The notes beneath the pieces are model-generated. The model was not told the origin of the DNA and did not search any database. It saw only the letters and a list, made by a program, of their open reading frames with translations. Source: an uncultured Phycisphaerales bacterium (GTDB lineage: Bacteria; Planctomycetota; Phycisphaerae; Phycisphaerales; UBA1924). Taken from it: a DNA stretch of 64,000 nucleotides. This document shows, one piece after another, positions 1 through 10,210 of this stretch. The translations under genes and the position numbers were made by a program. The stretch covers positions 47,096 through 111,095 of the forward strand of contig CALKJW010000020.1 in assembly GCA_937995595.1 (NCBI GenBank), given 5' to 3'. Numbering within the stretch: the first letter of the stretch is position 1; every line of letters starts with the position of its first letter.

Positions 1-177
1 CGTTGTACCGATTGAATTCTCGGTGGGCAGTGCGAGTCGGTCATCGGCCCACGAACGACCACCGAATAATCGCAACAGGCCGGCCCGAAATGTCGAATAT
101 CGGGTGTCAGGGTGGCGTCTGGTGGTACACTGATCGAGATCCTGCGCTGCGACGGCGCGGGTCCGGAGAGCAGGCAC

Positions 178-2445
178 ATGGCCAACGCAGCGACGGTGCG
201 CCGTGTTGACACTTGGTTCGCCGCCGCGGGCGTGCTGCTGGCCGTCTGCACGGCGGACGCGGACGTGCGATACGTCAACCACGCCGCGACCGGCGCTGGA
301 ACGGGCACGTCGTGGGCCGACGCGTTCACGGACCTGCACGCCGCGCTCGCCGCCGCGCAGCCCGGCGACGAACTCTGGGTCGCCGGCGGGACCTACCGCC
401 CCGCGCCGCCCGGCGGAGACCGCTCGGTGTCGTTCGTGCTCAAGGGTGGTGTGCCGCTCTACGGCGGGTTCGCCGGGCACGAAACGGCGCGCTCGCAGCG
501 CAACGCCGCGGCGAACCCGACCGTGCTGTCGGGCGACCTGAACGGCGACGACGGGCCGAACTTCGCGAACACGTCGGAGAACTCGTACCGCGTGGTGACC
601 GCAGTCGGCGTGGGCGGGGCGCTGGTGCTCGACGGGTTTGTCGTCCGCGCGGGGCGTGCCGACGGGGCGGCGTCGGGCGAGCCGGGGCAGGCCAAGGACC
701 GCGGCGCGGCGGTGATGATCCACGGCGGCACGCTTTTCGCCGTGGACTGCCTCTTCGAACGGCACTGGACGGCGGACTTCGGAGCGGTGGCCGACTGCGG
801 CGCGGGCTCGACGTTCACGCGGTGCGTGTTTGCGGACAACTACAGCGAGTCGGGCGCGGCGGGCCTGCTGGTCGACGCGGGCGCGGCGACGGTCGCCGAG
901 CACTGCCGCTTTGAGCGCAACTCGACGCCCGGCCAGGGCGCTGGCGCGCTGGTGCGGTCGTCGGCGGGGGCGCGGTTCGACTCGTGCTTCTTCGGGCACA
1001 ACGGCGCGCACCGGGGCGGCGGGCTGGCGTTTGTCGCCGGGTCGGACGGGCTGGTGACGCTGTGCGAGTTCGAGCACAACACCGCGTTCGAGGGCGGCGG
1101 CGCGTCGGTCGTCGAGTGCGGGCCGCGGTTCGAGTACTGCAACTTCCACTTCAACTCGGCCGAACTCTCCGGCGGCGGGCTGTTCGGCGAGCGGGCGTGG
1201 CCCGAGGTCGAGACGTGCACGTTCGGCCGATGCGCCGCGGCCGAGGGGATGGTGGAGGGCGCGGGCGGGCAGGGGGGCTCGGGCGGCGGGGGCATGTGGC
1301 TCCGCGCAGGGGCGGGGCGGCTGGTCGATATCTGTTACAACAACAATCGCGCATCCTTCGGCGGCGGGCTCTACATCATCGAGGGCAACACGGCCGAGAT
1401 CATCGGGTGCATGTTCATCGACAACGCGGCCAACGAGGGCGCGGGGTTCTACAACCTGTCGAGCACGCCGTACCTGACCGGCGGCCTGTTCACCGGCAAC
1501 CACGCCTTCGGCGGGAGTTTCGCCGTCGGCGGCGGCGCATCGAACTACTTCTCGCCCGGCACGGTCATCGAGAACTCTCTGTTCGCCGACAACCGCGCCG
1601 AACTCGGCGGCGGCGCGGTCTACAACGAGGGCGAGGACCCGCTGATCGTCAACTGCGTGTTCTACCGCAACAGCGCCTACGGCGACTACGCCGGGTGGGG
1701 CGGCGGCGTGCTCAACGGGTTCTTCACGCGGGCGCGGACGGTGAACAGCGTGTTTGTCGCCAACAGCGCACGGTTCGGCGGCGCGGTGGCCGAACTGCAC
1801 GGCTCCGAGTCCGCGACGATCAACTGCTCGATGGCCGCGAACCGGGCGTCGGAGTCCGGCCCCGCGGTGTGGGCGACGCTTGTTCACGCGGGGCAGGTCG
1901 TCAACTGCCTGGTCGCGGGGCACGAGGCTCCCGCGGTCACCGGTCTGGCACTGCCCGACGTCTCGTGGTCGCTGGTCGAGGGCGGTCACGCCGGCGTCGG
2001 CGTGTTCGATGCCGCGCCCGGGGTCGTGCGGATGCCCTCACCCGGTCCGGACGGCGTCTGGGGCACGGCGGACGACGACTTCGGCGACCTTCGCCCCGTG
2101 CCCAACTCGCTGCTCATCGACGCGGGCAACCCCGGCGCGGTGCCCGAAGGGATCGAGACCGACCTTGCCGGCGCGGCGCGTGACCGCGACGACCCCGGCT
2201 CTCCCGACGCCGGCCCTGCCCACTGGGCGAGCCTTGGCTGGGTGGACATCGGGGCCTACGAGTTCGAGGGCGTGAGTTGCACGGCGGACTTTGACGGCTC
2301 GGGCGGCGTGCAGGTCGCGGACATCTTCGCGTTCCTGTCGGCGTGGTTCGGCGAGGACCTGCGGGCCGACTCCGATCGTTCGCGCTCGCTGGGCGTGAAC
2401 GACATCTTCACGTTCCTCGCGGCGTGGTTCGCCGGCTGCCCATAA
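178..2445 (+). CDS. Secreted right-handed beta-helix / polymorphic repeat protein with C-terminal GC-type dockerin-like tail
   Basis: ORF 112-2445; likely start at Met 178 followed by a signal-peptide-like segment; repeated GG(G)xxxNxxxxF segments; C-terminus CTADFDGSGGVQVADIFAFLSAWFGEDLRADSDRSRSLGVNDIFTFLAAWFAGCP. Confidence 0.8.
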   Translation: MANAATVRRVDTWFAAAGVLLAVCTADADVRYVNHAATGAGTGTSWADAFTDLHAALAAAQPGDELWVAGGTYRPAPPGGDRSVSFVLKGGVPLYGGFAGHETARSQRNAAANPTVLSGDLNGDDGPNFANTSENSYRVVTAVGVGGALVLDGFVVRAGRADGAASGEPGQAKDRGAAVMIHGGTLFAVDCLFERHWTADFGAVADCGAGSTFTRCVFADNYSESGAAGLLVDAGAATVAEHCRFERNSTPGQGAGALVRSSAGARFDSCFFGHNGAHRGGGLAFVAGSDGLVTLCEFEHNTAFEGGGASVVECGPRFEYCNFHFNSAELSGGGLFGERAWPEVETCTFGRCAAAEGMVEGAGGQGGSGGGGMWLRAGAGRLVDICYNNNRASFGGGLYIIEGNTAEIIGCMFIDNAANEGAGFYNLSSTPYLTGGLFTGNHAFGGSFAVGGGASNYFSPGTVIENSLFADNRAELGGGAVYNEGEDPLIVNCVFYRNSAYGDYAGWGGGVLNGFFTRARTVNSVFVANSARFGGAVAELHGSESATINCSMAANRASESGPAVWATLVHAGQVVNCLVAGHEAPAVTGLALPDVSWSLVEGGHAGVGVFDAAPGVVRMPSPGPDGVWGTADDDFGDLRPVPNSLLIDAGNPGAVPEGIETDLAGAARDRDDPGSPDAGPAHWASLGWVDIGAYEFEGVSCTADFDGSGGVQVADIFAFLSAWFGEDLRADSDRSRSLGVNDIFTFLAAWFAGCP

Positions 2446-2613
2446 CCGCCGCTTCCCGGAGCGGGCGCGGGCACAACCGTCAACCCGGGCAATCTGTCGT
2501 CGGTCTTCGCGCAACCTGAGCGCGTGGGGCTGTCGCTGCGCGGCCATGATGATCGATCACACTGCGAGCCGCGTGCGCGGCCGCCCGCACCCCGCATGCG
2601 CCGGAGGCGCCCC

Positions 2614-3435
2614 ATGGCCACGCGACTTCCCTACCGCGCCGTGTTCATCAGCGACCTGCACCTGGGCAGTTCCGCCTGCCGCGCGGCGGACATCGCCGCG
2701 TTTCTCAAGCACGTCGAGTGCAGGACGCTTTACCTCGTCGGCGACGTGATCGACATGTGGCGTCTGCGCTCGCGGTGGTACTGGCCGGAAGAGCACAACC
2801 GCGTCGTTCACCGCATCCTGAAGATCGCCAAGCGCGGGACACGCGTGGTGCTCATCCCCGGCAACCACGACGAGCACGCGCGCCAGTACGCCGGCCTGAA
2901 CTTCGGCGGGGTCGAACTGGTCCGGGACGCGGTGCACGTCACCGCCGACGGCAGGCGCCTGCTGGTCACGCACGGCGACGAGGTGGACGTGGTCATCCGC
3001 CACGCGCGGCTGCTGAGCGTGCTCGGCGGCGTCGCCTACGAGCGGCTGGTGACGGTGAGCCGCTGGCACAACCGCGTGCAGAGGCTGCTGGGCAGGCCCG
3101 AGTGGTCGCTGTCGCAGTACGTCAAACTCCGGGTCAAGTCCGCGTGCAAGCACATCGCCCGCTTCGAGGAAGCGCTGGAGGGCGAAGCCCATCGGCGCGG
3201 GCTCAACGGCGTGGTGTGCGGGCACATCCACAAGGCCGAGATCCGGCGCGGCGACGCTGTCGACTACTTCAACTGCGGCGACTGGGTCGAGAGTTGCACC
3301 GCGCTGGTCGAGCACGACGACGGCACCATGCGCATCGTGCACGGGCCGTCGGTGGTGGAGCAACTCGAACCCGATCTGGCGGCCGACGAGCCGATCGCGG
3401 ACATCGACCGGACGCTGCCCCTCTTCGGCGCCTGA
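2614..3435 (+). CDS. UDP-2,3-diacylglucosamine diphosphatase-like metallophosphoesterase (LpxH-like)
   Basis: Motifs FISDLHLGS, GDVIDMW, GNHDEH, THGDEVD, GHIHKAEI; start Met at 2614 within ORF 2524-3435. Confidence 0.8.
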   Translation: MATRLPYRAVFISDLHLGSSACRAADIAAFLKHVECRTLYLVGDVIDMWRLRSRWYWPEEHNRVVHRILKIAKRGTRVVLIPGNHDEHARQYAGLNFGGVELVRDAVHVTADGRRLLVTHGDEVDVVIRHARLLSVLGGVAYERLVTVSRWHNRVQRLLGRPEWSLSQYVKLRVKSACKHIARFEEALEGEAHRRGLNGVVCGHIHKAEIRRGDAVDYFNCGDWVESCTALVEHDDGTMRIVHGPSVVEQLEPDLAADEPIADIDRTLPLFGA

Positions 3436-3703
3436 CGCGGGTTTTCCACCGCCGGGTTTCGCTTGCGTTTCGCCCGGCGCGTGGTATGGTGAACACAGAC
3501 AAGACGAGCGCACCGCGAAGGTCGCGCACGATGCGGAACGGGAGCCGACGGGCGGGGGGATTCGGACTCCCGGGGCCTGCGAAACGCCCTGCTCCGCCTC
3601 TCGCGCGTGACGGCTTTGCGGTGCGTTTGTCATTTGTGCCCGCCCCGCCGCACTGCCCGCACTGACGCCCGCTCGACCTCGTGCGAGACGTGTCGAAACC
3701 GGA

Positions 3704-3846
3704 GTTGCCGCGGAGCCGCAGAGAACGCCGAGGACACGGGAGGGTCGGACGTTCGAATCCGACTCACGAAGCGTTCATGGTTTCCCGGGTCTCTGCGTGC
3801 GCTGCGCCTCGGCGGTGAAACTCGTTCGAACCCGTTTCGCGGCAAC
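3704..3846. repeat. Intergenic REP-like repeat, copy A
   Basis: 9-bp terminal inverted repeat GTTGCCGCG/CGCGGCAAC; internal ccgcagagaacgccgagg ... ctctgcg...gcgcctcggcggtgaaa; similar copy at 60721-60862. Confidence 0.5.
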
Positions 3847-3867
3847 GAGGTCCACCGAGCGGGCGCG

Positions 3868-4800
3868 TCACTTCTTCCGAGTCGCGACGACGACGCGCGG
3901 CAGACCCTCCAGGTCGTTCAGCACGCGCACCCGCTCCAGTTGCGGCTGCGCCGAGGCCAGCGCGGCGGCCTGCTCGGCCGTGCACGCCGCGACCTCGACC
4001 ATCAGCACGCCGCCGGGCCGCAGGAACTCCGGCGCGCCCTCGATCAGCGGGCGCACGAACATCAGGCCGTCCGCCCCGCCGCGGAGCGCGGCGTGCGGCT
4101 CGTAGTCCTTCACGTTCGGCGGGACCGCGTCCCACTCGTGATCGGGGATGTAGGGCGGGTTGGCCAGCAGGTAGTGCAGGTCGGTTGTCGCGGCGGTGGT
4201 GACGCCGGCGGCGTCACGCAGCGGCGCGAGGAGGTCGCCCTGCAGAAACTCGACGCGCGACCGCACGCCGTGCCGGTCGGCGTTGCGCTGCGCGACGGCC
4301 AGCGCGTCGGGGCTGATGTCGGTCGCGACGGCGGCCGCGCCGGGCAGGTGCTTGAGCAGCGCGACGGCGATGCACCCCGAGCCGGTGCAGACGTCGGCGA
4401 TTCGCACGCCCTCGCCGGACCTGCCGCCAAAGCCCGGCTCGGCCCGCGCGTGCAGCAGAACGTTCTCGACGATCGTTTCGGTGGACGGACGCGGCACAAG
4501 CACCGCCGGCGAGACGTGGAACGCCATGCCGAAGAACCACTTCTCGCCGACGAGGTAGTCGATCGGCTCGTGCTTGAGCGCGCGGCCGACCAGTTCGCGC
4601 AGCGTGTCGCGCTCCAGCGGCGCGGCGGGCCGGTCGGCGTCCATGTACAGGCGCAGGCGGTCGCACCCCAGCACGTGCGTGAGCAGCAGCTCGGCCGAGA
4701 GCCGCGGCGAGTCGAGGCCCTTCCTCGTGAACGCCTCGGTCATCCAGTTCAGGAGTCGGCGCGTCGTCCAGTTCTCGACATGTGCGGCCGGCGTGGACAC
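3868..4800 (-). CDS. prmC: Peptide chain release factor N5-glutamine methyltransferase (HemK/PrmC)
   Basis: NPPY motif (LLANPPYIPDHEW), ADVCTGSGCIAVAL SAM motif, LVPRPSTETIVE; GTG start inferred at 4800 in ORF 3868-5277. Confidence 0.85.
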   Translation of the reverse strand: MSTPAAHVENWTTRRLLNWMTEAFTRKGLDSPRLSAELLLTHVLGCDRLRLYMDADRPAAPLERDTLRELVGRALKHEPIDYLVGEKWFFGMAFHVSPAVLVPRPSTETIVENVLLHARAEPGFGGRSGEGVRIADVCTGSGCIAVALLKHLPGAAAVATDISPDALAVAQRNADRHGVRSRVEFLQGDLLAPLRDAAGVTTAATTDLHYLLANPPYIPDHEWDAVPPNVKDYEPHAALRGGADGLMFVRPLIEGAPEFLRPGGVLMVEVAACTAEQAAALASAQPQLERVRVLNDLEGLPRVVVATRKK

Positions 4801-4978
4801 GCCGAGAGTGTACCACGGCGGCCGATCGGCGCGCCGGAATCGCCCGCGATTGACTCCGCCGGGCCCGCCGGGGCGAACAGGTGCCGATAGACTCCGCGGT
4901 CCAAGGTCGGGCCGGGTCGGCATGGATGCGACGCGCGCGCTCGCATCGTCCGATTCGGTCCGGATCGGATCCCGCACG

Positions 4979-7846
4979 ATGCAGAACGTCAGTCTCGTGT
5001 CATCACTTCTCTTCTGCGTGATCGGCGCCGCGTGGGCCGGCCTGTACGCGTGGGGCCCCGTGCGGCGGTTCGCGAGCGTGCAGGCGTGGGGGTGGACGCT
5101 GGCGGTGTGGTCGGCGTGCGCCGCGGGCGTGCTGGCGTATCTCGGGTGGGGGCCGGCGGGCCTGATGCAGGGCGACGGGTCGGTGCTGCGCGCGTCGTGG
5201 CCGTGGGCGCCGGGTCTGGGCATGGCCTTCACGATCCACCTCGACGGGCTGAGCCTGCTGATGGGCCTGCTGGTCACGGGGATCGGCGCGCTGGTGTTCG
5301 GCTACGCGGGCCACTACATGGCCGGCAAGGACGGCGCGTGGCGGTTCATGCTGTACCTCGCGCTGTTCCAGGTGTCGATGCTGGGGCTGGTGCTGGCGGG
5401 CGACCTGCTCATGCTCTTTGTGTTCTGGGAACTGACGACGGTCACGTCGTATCTGTTGATCGCCTACGACACGCGCGACGCCGCGGCGCGGCGGGGCGCG
5501 TTCAAGGCGATGGTCGTGACCGCGGGCGGCGGCGTGGCGCTGCTGCTGGGGTTCATCGTGCTCTCGACGATCGCTGGCTCGAGCGACCTTGCGACCGTCC
5601 TTGGCGCGGGCGACGCGGTGCGCGGGCACGGCCTGTACGGCGCTGCGCTCGCGCTGGTCGCGGTGGGCGCGTTCACCAAGAGCGCGCAGGTTCCGTTCTA
5701 CAGTTGGCTCCCCGACGGCATGACCGCGCCGACGCCGGCCTCGGCCTATCTGCACTCGGCCACGATGGTGAAGGCGGGCGTGTACCTGCTGGCGCGTCTG
5801 AACCCGGCGATGGGCTCGACCGAGCCGTGGTTCTACCTGCTCACCGGCGTCGGCATGGCGACGATGCTGCTGGGGGCGGTGATCGGCCTTCGCGCGACGG
5901 ACCTCAAGGCTCTGCTCGCCGCGTCGACCATCAGCCAACTCGGCGTGTTCACCATGCTCGCCGGGCAGGACACGCCGGGGGCGTACAAGGCGCTGGCGGT
6001 CGGCCTGCTGGCGCACGGGCTGTACAAGAGCGCGCTGTTCATGGTCGCGGGGATTGTCGATCACGAGACGGGCACGCGCGACCTGCGCCGGCTCGGCGGG
6101 CTGGCCCGGGCCATGCCGTCGACGCTGGCGGTCGGCACGGTCGCGGGCCTGTCGATGGCGGGCCTGCCGCCGCTGTTCGGGTACCTCGCCAAGGACGCGC
6201 TGATCGCATCGACCACGCACCCGTCGCTGCCGACGCCGGTGGCGTGGGTGCTCGCGGCGGCGGTGGTCGTGAGCGGCGCGTGCATCGCCGCGCAGGCGGG
6301 CATCCTCGTGTGGGACACGTTCATCGCGCGTCCGCGCGGGCCTGCGCCGCACGGGCACGACCCGTCGTGGGGGATGCTGCTCGGGCCGGGAATCCCCGCC
6401 GTGCTGAGCGTCGCCGTCGCGGTGCTGGCCCTGCCGGCGGCGTCGCAGTTCGCCTCGGCCGCGGCGTCGGCGGCGTACGGTGCGCCGGTCGGCGTCTCGC
6501 TCACGTTCTGGAAGGGCCTGGACGTGAACAAGGCGCTGGGCCTGCTGGCGATGATCGCCGGGCTGGGGGTGTTTGTCGGTCGGCGCGTGGTCTCCCGCGT
6601 GATCCCGAGCGGGCCCGAGGTGCTGCTCCCCGGCGTGCTGGGCGCGATGGACGGAGCGGCACGCCGAATGGTGCGCGTGCAGAGCGGGTTCCTGCACACG
6701 TACCTTGTCGTGATCCTGCTCTCCGGCGCGGCGGTCGTCGCGTGGCAGGGGTTGCCGTCGCCGCCGGCGCTCGCCTCGCTGCGATGGGACGAGCCGTGGC
6801 CCGCGCTGCGGATCTCCGGCTGCGTGCTCGCCGCGGCGGCCGCGCTGGCGATGGTCTTCATGAAAAAGGACATCCACGCCATCCTCGCGCTGGGCGCGAC
6901 GGGGCTGGGAGTCTCGCTGCTGTTCCTCGTGCAGCCGGCGCCCGACGTGGCGCTGGTCATGATCGTGGCCGACGTCCTGACGATCGTGATTCTCATCCTC
7001 GCGCTGCAGCGCATCCCCGCGGTCTGCCGGCGCGAGGCCGACCGGCTGGACTACGTCGAGTCGCGGAGCGCGTACCGGCGCGACGGGATGATCGCCGTGG
7101 CCGCGGGCCTGCTGTTCGGCCTGGTCGCGCTGGTCGTGCTGGCCGGCCGCCCGCGCGAGAGCGTCACGGCGGAGTGGTTCGCCAGGTACGCCAAGGTCGG
7201 CGCGGGCGCGACGGACGTCGTCGGGGCGATCCTCATCGACTTCCGCGCGCTGGACACGCTCATCGAGATCGCCGTGTTCGCGCTGGCGGGCGTGGGGGTC
7301 TACACGCTGATGCGCTACGCCTCGCCCGCGGCGGGCGACGCCGACACGCCCTCGCCCGGCGAGGCGACGGCCGACCTGCTGCACACCGAACTGGTGCGGC
7401 TGCTGGCCAAGGGCATCCTGCCGCTGTCGATCACGGTCGCGGCGACGCACGTGATCTACGGGCACGCCCAGCCCGGCGACGGGTTCACCGCGGGCGTGAT
7501 CCTCACGCTCGCGGTGGCGTTCCGGCACGTGGCGCTCGGGTACGAGCGGTCGCGCCGCAGCAAGGCGTGGATGCGCCCGATGCCGCTGGTCGCCATCGGC
7601 CTTTCGCTAGCGATCGGCTCGGCCGCGGCGTCGTACATCCGCACCGGCTCGTTCTTCGGGCACGTGAACTACGGCGACCTGATCGGCCTGCCGCTGCCGA
7701 TGGACGCCGCGCTGAGTTCGAGTTTCATCTTCGAACTCTCCATCGCGCTGGCCGTCCTGGGCGGCGGCACGCTGGTCATCGACACGCTCAGCAGGCCGCG
7801 CGATTCGATCGCGGCCGAAGGGAGGCCGACCACGTGGAACTCCTGA
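4979..7846 (+). CDS. mrpA: Na+/H+ antiporter subunit A with fused MnhB-type C-terminal domain (MrpA/MrpB)
   Basis: Proton-conducting transporter motifs (HSATMVKAGVYLLARLNP); C-terminal MnhB-like GHAQPGDGFTAGVILTLAVAFRH; start Met at 4979. Confidence 0.85.
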   Translation: MQNVSLVSSLLFCVIGAAWAGLYAWGPVRRFASVQAWGWTLAVWSACAAGVLAYLGWGPAGLMQGDGSVLRASWPWAPGLGMAFTIHLDGLSLLMGLLVTGIGALVFGYAGHYMAGKDGAWRFMLYLALFQVSMLGLVLAGDLLMLFVFWELTTVTSYLLIAYDTRDAAARRGAFKAMVVTAGGGVALLLGFIVLSTIAGSSDLATVLGAGDAVRGHGLYGAALALVAVGAFTKSAQVPFYSWLPDGMTAPTPASAYLHSATMVKAGVYLLARLNPAMGSTEPWFYLLTGVGMATMLLGAVIGLRATDLKALLAASTISQLGVFTMLAGQDTPGAYKALAVGLLAHGLYKSALFMVAGIVDHETGTRDLRRLGGLARAMPSTLAVGTVAGLSMAGLPPLFGYLAKDALIASTTHPSLPTPVAWVLAAAVVVSGACIAAQAGILVWDTFIARPRGPAPHGHDPSWGMLLGPGIPAVLSVAVAVLALPAASQFASAAASAAYGAPVGVSLTFWKGLDVNKALGLLAMIAGLGVFVGRRVVSRVIPSGPEVLLPGVLGAMDGAARRMVRVQSGFLHTYLVVILLSGAAVVAWQGLPSPPALASLRWDEPWPALRISGCVLAAAAALAMVFMKKDIHAILALGATGLGVSLLFLVQPAPDVALVMIVADVLTIVILILALQRIPAVCRREADRLDYVESRSAYRRDGMIAVAAGLLFGLVALVVLAGRPRESVTAEWFARYAKVGAGATDVVGAILIDFRALDTLIEIAVFALAGVGVYTLMRYASPAAGDADTPSPGEATADLLHTELVRLLAKGILPLSITVAATHVIYGHAQPGDGFTAGVILTLAVAFRHVALGYERSRRSKAWMRPMPLVAIGLSLAIGSAAASYIRTGSFFGHVNYGDLIGLPLPMDAALSSSFIFELSIALAVLGGGTLVIDTLSRPRDSIAAEGRPTTWNS

Positions 7847-8166
7847 TCGCGCTCACGCTCGGGCTGCTGTTCGGCGTCGGCGTGCACCAGATGCTGCGCC
7901 GGAACGTGATCCGCTCGGCCATCGGCCTGGTGCTGGTCGGCAACGCCGTCAACCTGTTCCTCATCCACTGCGGCGCGTACCGCGGGATCGTCCCGCCCTA
8001 CACGACGATCGAGGGCCAGTCCAGCGACCCGCTCCCGCAGGCGCTGGTGCTGACGGCCATCGTCATCGGCATGGGCGGGTTCTCGTTCGTGCTGGCCGTG
8101 CTCTACGTCTTCGCCCTGCGCGACCGCACCGGCGACATGGCCAACGTCTCGCAACTCAAGCACTGA
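7834..8166 (+). CDS. mrpC: Na+/H+ antiporter subunit C (MrpC/NuoK-like)
   Basis: GTG start VELLIALTLGLLFGVGVHQMLRRNVIRSAIGLVLVGNAVNLFL; overlaps 3' end of mrpA; operon position. Confidence 0.85.
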   Translation: MELLIALTLGLLFGVGVHQMLRRNVIRSAIGLVLVGNAVNLFLIHCGAYRGIVPPYTTIEGQSSDPLPQALVLTAIVIGMGGFSFVLAVLYVFALRDRTGDMANVSQLKH

Positions 8167-8169
8167 CCC

Positions 8170-9678
8170 ATGCCCGAAACGTCCGTCAACCCGCACCTGG
8201 CGCTCCTGCCGATCGTCCTGCCGCTGGCCGCGGCGGCGGTCGGGCTGCTGCTGCTGCGTCACCGGCCGCGCGCCATGGCGCTGCTGGCGCTGGCGGCGAT
8301 GGCCGGGGGCGTGTGGGCGAGTTGGTCGCTGGTGTCGGCGGTGAACGCCGAGGGCGCGCCGGTGGTTCTGCACGTGGGCGGCTGGCGCGCGCCGTTCGGC
8401 ATCAACCTCGTGGCCGATCACCTGGGCGCGATGATGGCGCTGATGTGCCAGTCGGTGCTGCTGGCGGGCGTGCTGTACGCGCGCGGCTGCCGCGACACGT
8501 GCGTCCGGTTCCCGGTGTTCTACCCGCTGCTGCTCACGCTCGCCGCGGGCCTGACGGGCGCGATGCTGACCGGCGACCTGTTCAACTTCTTCGTGTTCGC
8601 GGAGTTGGTCGTCATCTCTGGCACGGTGCTCACGGCGTGCTCGGACCATCGCGGCGGCGTCGAGGCCGCGTACAAGTACTTCTACATCGCGCTGGTGGCG
8701 GCGATGGCGCTGCTCCTGGCCAACGGCTGCCTGTACGCCGAGTACGGCACGCTGAACATGGCCGACCTGGCCGCGCGCATCGCCGATCGCCCCGACGCCC
8801 CGCTCGCCGGCGTCGCGCTGGGCCTGCTGCTGGTGAGCCTGGGCATCAAGTGCGCCGCGGTGCCGTTCCACTTCTGGCAGCCCGACTTCCACACCACCTC
8901 GCCGACCGCCGTGAGCGCGATGCTCTCGTCGGTCGTCGTCAAGCTCGGCGTGTACGGGCTGATCCGCGTGTCGATGCTGCTGTTCCCGCACGCCGACTCG
9001 GTGTCGCCGCTGCTGGTCGGCGCGGGCGTCGCGGGCGTGGCCGTCGGCGGGCTGGGCGCGGTGGGGACGCACGACCTCAAGCGCATGCTCGCCTATTCCA
9101 CGCTGGCGCAGATCGGCTTCATGCTCGTGGCCGTGGGCTGGAAGTCCGGCCCGGCGATCGCCGCGGCGCTGGTCTTCGCGATCAACCACGCGCTGGTCAA
9201 GGCGGCGATGCTGATGCTGGCCGGCGCGGTGGCGAGCCGCGCGCCCGTCAAGTCGGCCTCGTTCGAGGTCGTCGCCGGCGTCGGCCGCGCGCTGCCCGGC
9301 GCGGGCGTGCTGTTCCTGCTCGGCGGGATGGCGCTGGCGGGCCTGCCGCCGATGAACGGGTTTGTCTCCAAACTCGGCGTGTTCCGCGCGGGCGTCGATC
9401 AGGCCGCGTGGCTCGCGCTGGGCGCGCTGGCCGTCGGCAGCCTGTGCACGTTCGTCTACGTCGCGAGGTCGTTCCAGCGCGTGTGGTGGGAGTCGCCCGA
9501 AGCGGCCGTGCACGCCAAGCCGTACGGCGACTCGCTGGCCGCGCCGCTGCTGCTGATCACGGCGAGCCTCGCGCTGGGCGTCGCGCCCCAGCCGCTGCTG
9601 TCGTTCGCGTCCGACACCGCCGCGTGGCTCGCCGACCCCGCCGTGTACATCGACGCCTCGCTGAAGGGGACGCCATGA
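8170..9678 (+). CDS. mrpD: Na+/H+ antiporter subunit D
   Basis: 502-aa polytopic NuoN/MrpD-like protein; operon position. Confidence 0.85.
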   Translation: MPETSVNPHLALLPIVLPLAAAAVGLLLLRHRPRAMALLALAAMAGGVWASWSLVSAVNAEGAPVVLHVGGWRAPFGINLVADHLGAMMALMCQSVLLAGVLYARGCRDTCVRFPVFYPLLLTLAAGLTGAMLTGDLFNFFVFAELVVISGTVLTACSDHRGGVEAAYKYFYIALVAAMALLLANGCLYAEYGTLNMADLAARIADRPDAPLAGVALGLLLVSLGIKCAAVPFHFWQPDFHTTSPTAVSAMLSSVVVKLGVYGLIRVSMLLFPHADSVSPLLVGAGVAGVAVGGLGAVGTHDLKRMLAYSTLAQIGFMLVAVGWKSGPAIAAALVFAINHALVKAAMLMLAGAVASRAPVKSASFEVVAGVGRALPGAGVLFLLGGMALAGLPPMNGFVSKLGVFRAGVDQAAWLALGALAVGSLCTFVYVARSFQRVWWESPEAAVHAKPYGDSLAAPLLLITASLALGVAPQPLLSFASDTAAWLADPAVYIDASLKGTP

Positions 9679-10208
9679 TCCAGGCCGTGAAGAACGCCGT
9701 GTTCGCGCGTGTCCCGCTCGCCGCGGGCCTGACCGCGCTCTACCTGCTCATCACCGGCAACGCCGAGCCGAGCAACTTCGCCGTCGCGGCGGTGCTGGGC
9801 GTCGGGCTTTCGCTGCTGCTCCCTCCGCCCGAGACGCGCCGCAGCGCGCGCGACTGGCCCCGCATCGTCACCGCGTTCGTCGTGCACAGCCTGACCGTCG
9901 CGTGGGACGTGCTGGTCAACGGCCTGCTGGTCGCCTCGCTGGTGCTGTGGCGGCGGTCGCGAGTGCGGCCCGGACTGGTGCGCATCCGCAACGGCCACAG
10001 CACCGACATGGCCGCCGCGCTCGACGCGCACGCCGTTTCGCTCTCGCCCGGCCAACTGGTCCTGAAGATCGAGCCCGACCACTACACCACGCACTGCCTG
10101 CTCGCGCCCGAGGTTCGCGCCGAGGGCCCCGACGCCGGCGCGACACGCCGCGCCCGAATCGAACGCTTCGCCGGGAGCCGCGACGCGGCCGGAAAGGAGG
10201 CCGACTGA
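9675..10208 (+). CDS. mrpE: Na+/H+ antiporter subunit E
   Basis: MrpE-like (VRIRNGHSTDMAAALDAHAVSLSPGQLVLKIEPDH); overlaps mrpD by 4 nt. Confidence 0.8.
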   Translation: MIQAVKNAVFARVPLAAGLTALYLLITGNAEPSNFAVAAVLGVGLSLLLPPPETRRSARDWPRIVTAFVVHSLTVAWDVLVNGLLVASLVLWRRSRVRPGLVRIRNGHSTDMAAALDAHAVSLSPGQLVLKIEPDHYTTHCLLAPEVRAEGPDAGATRRARIERFAGSRDAAGKEAD

Positions 10209-10210
10209 TC

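Noticed and set aside
5003-7528. 841-aa minus-strand ORF opposite mrpA
   Set aside because: Arg/His/Gln-rich shadow ORF with no domain; mrpA is unambiguous on the other strand.
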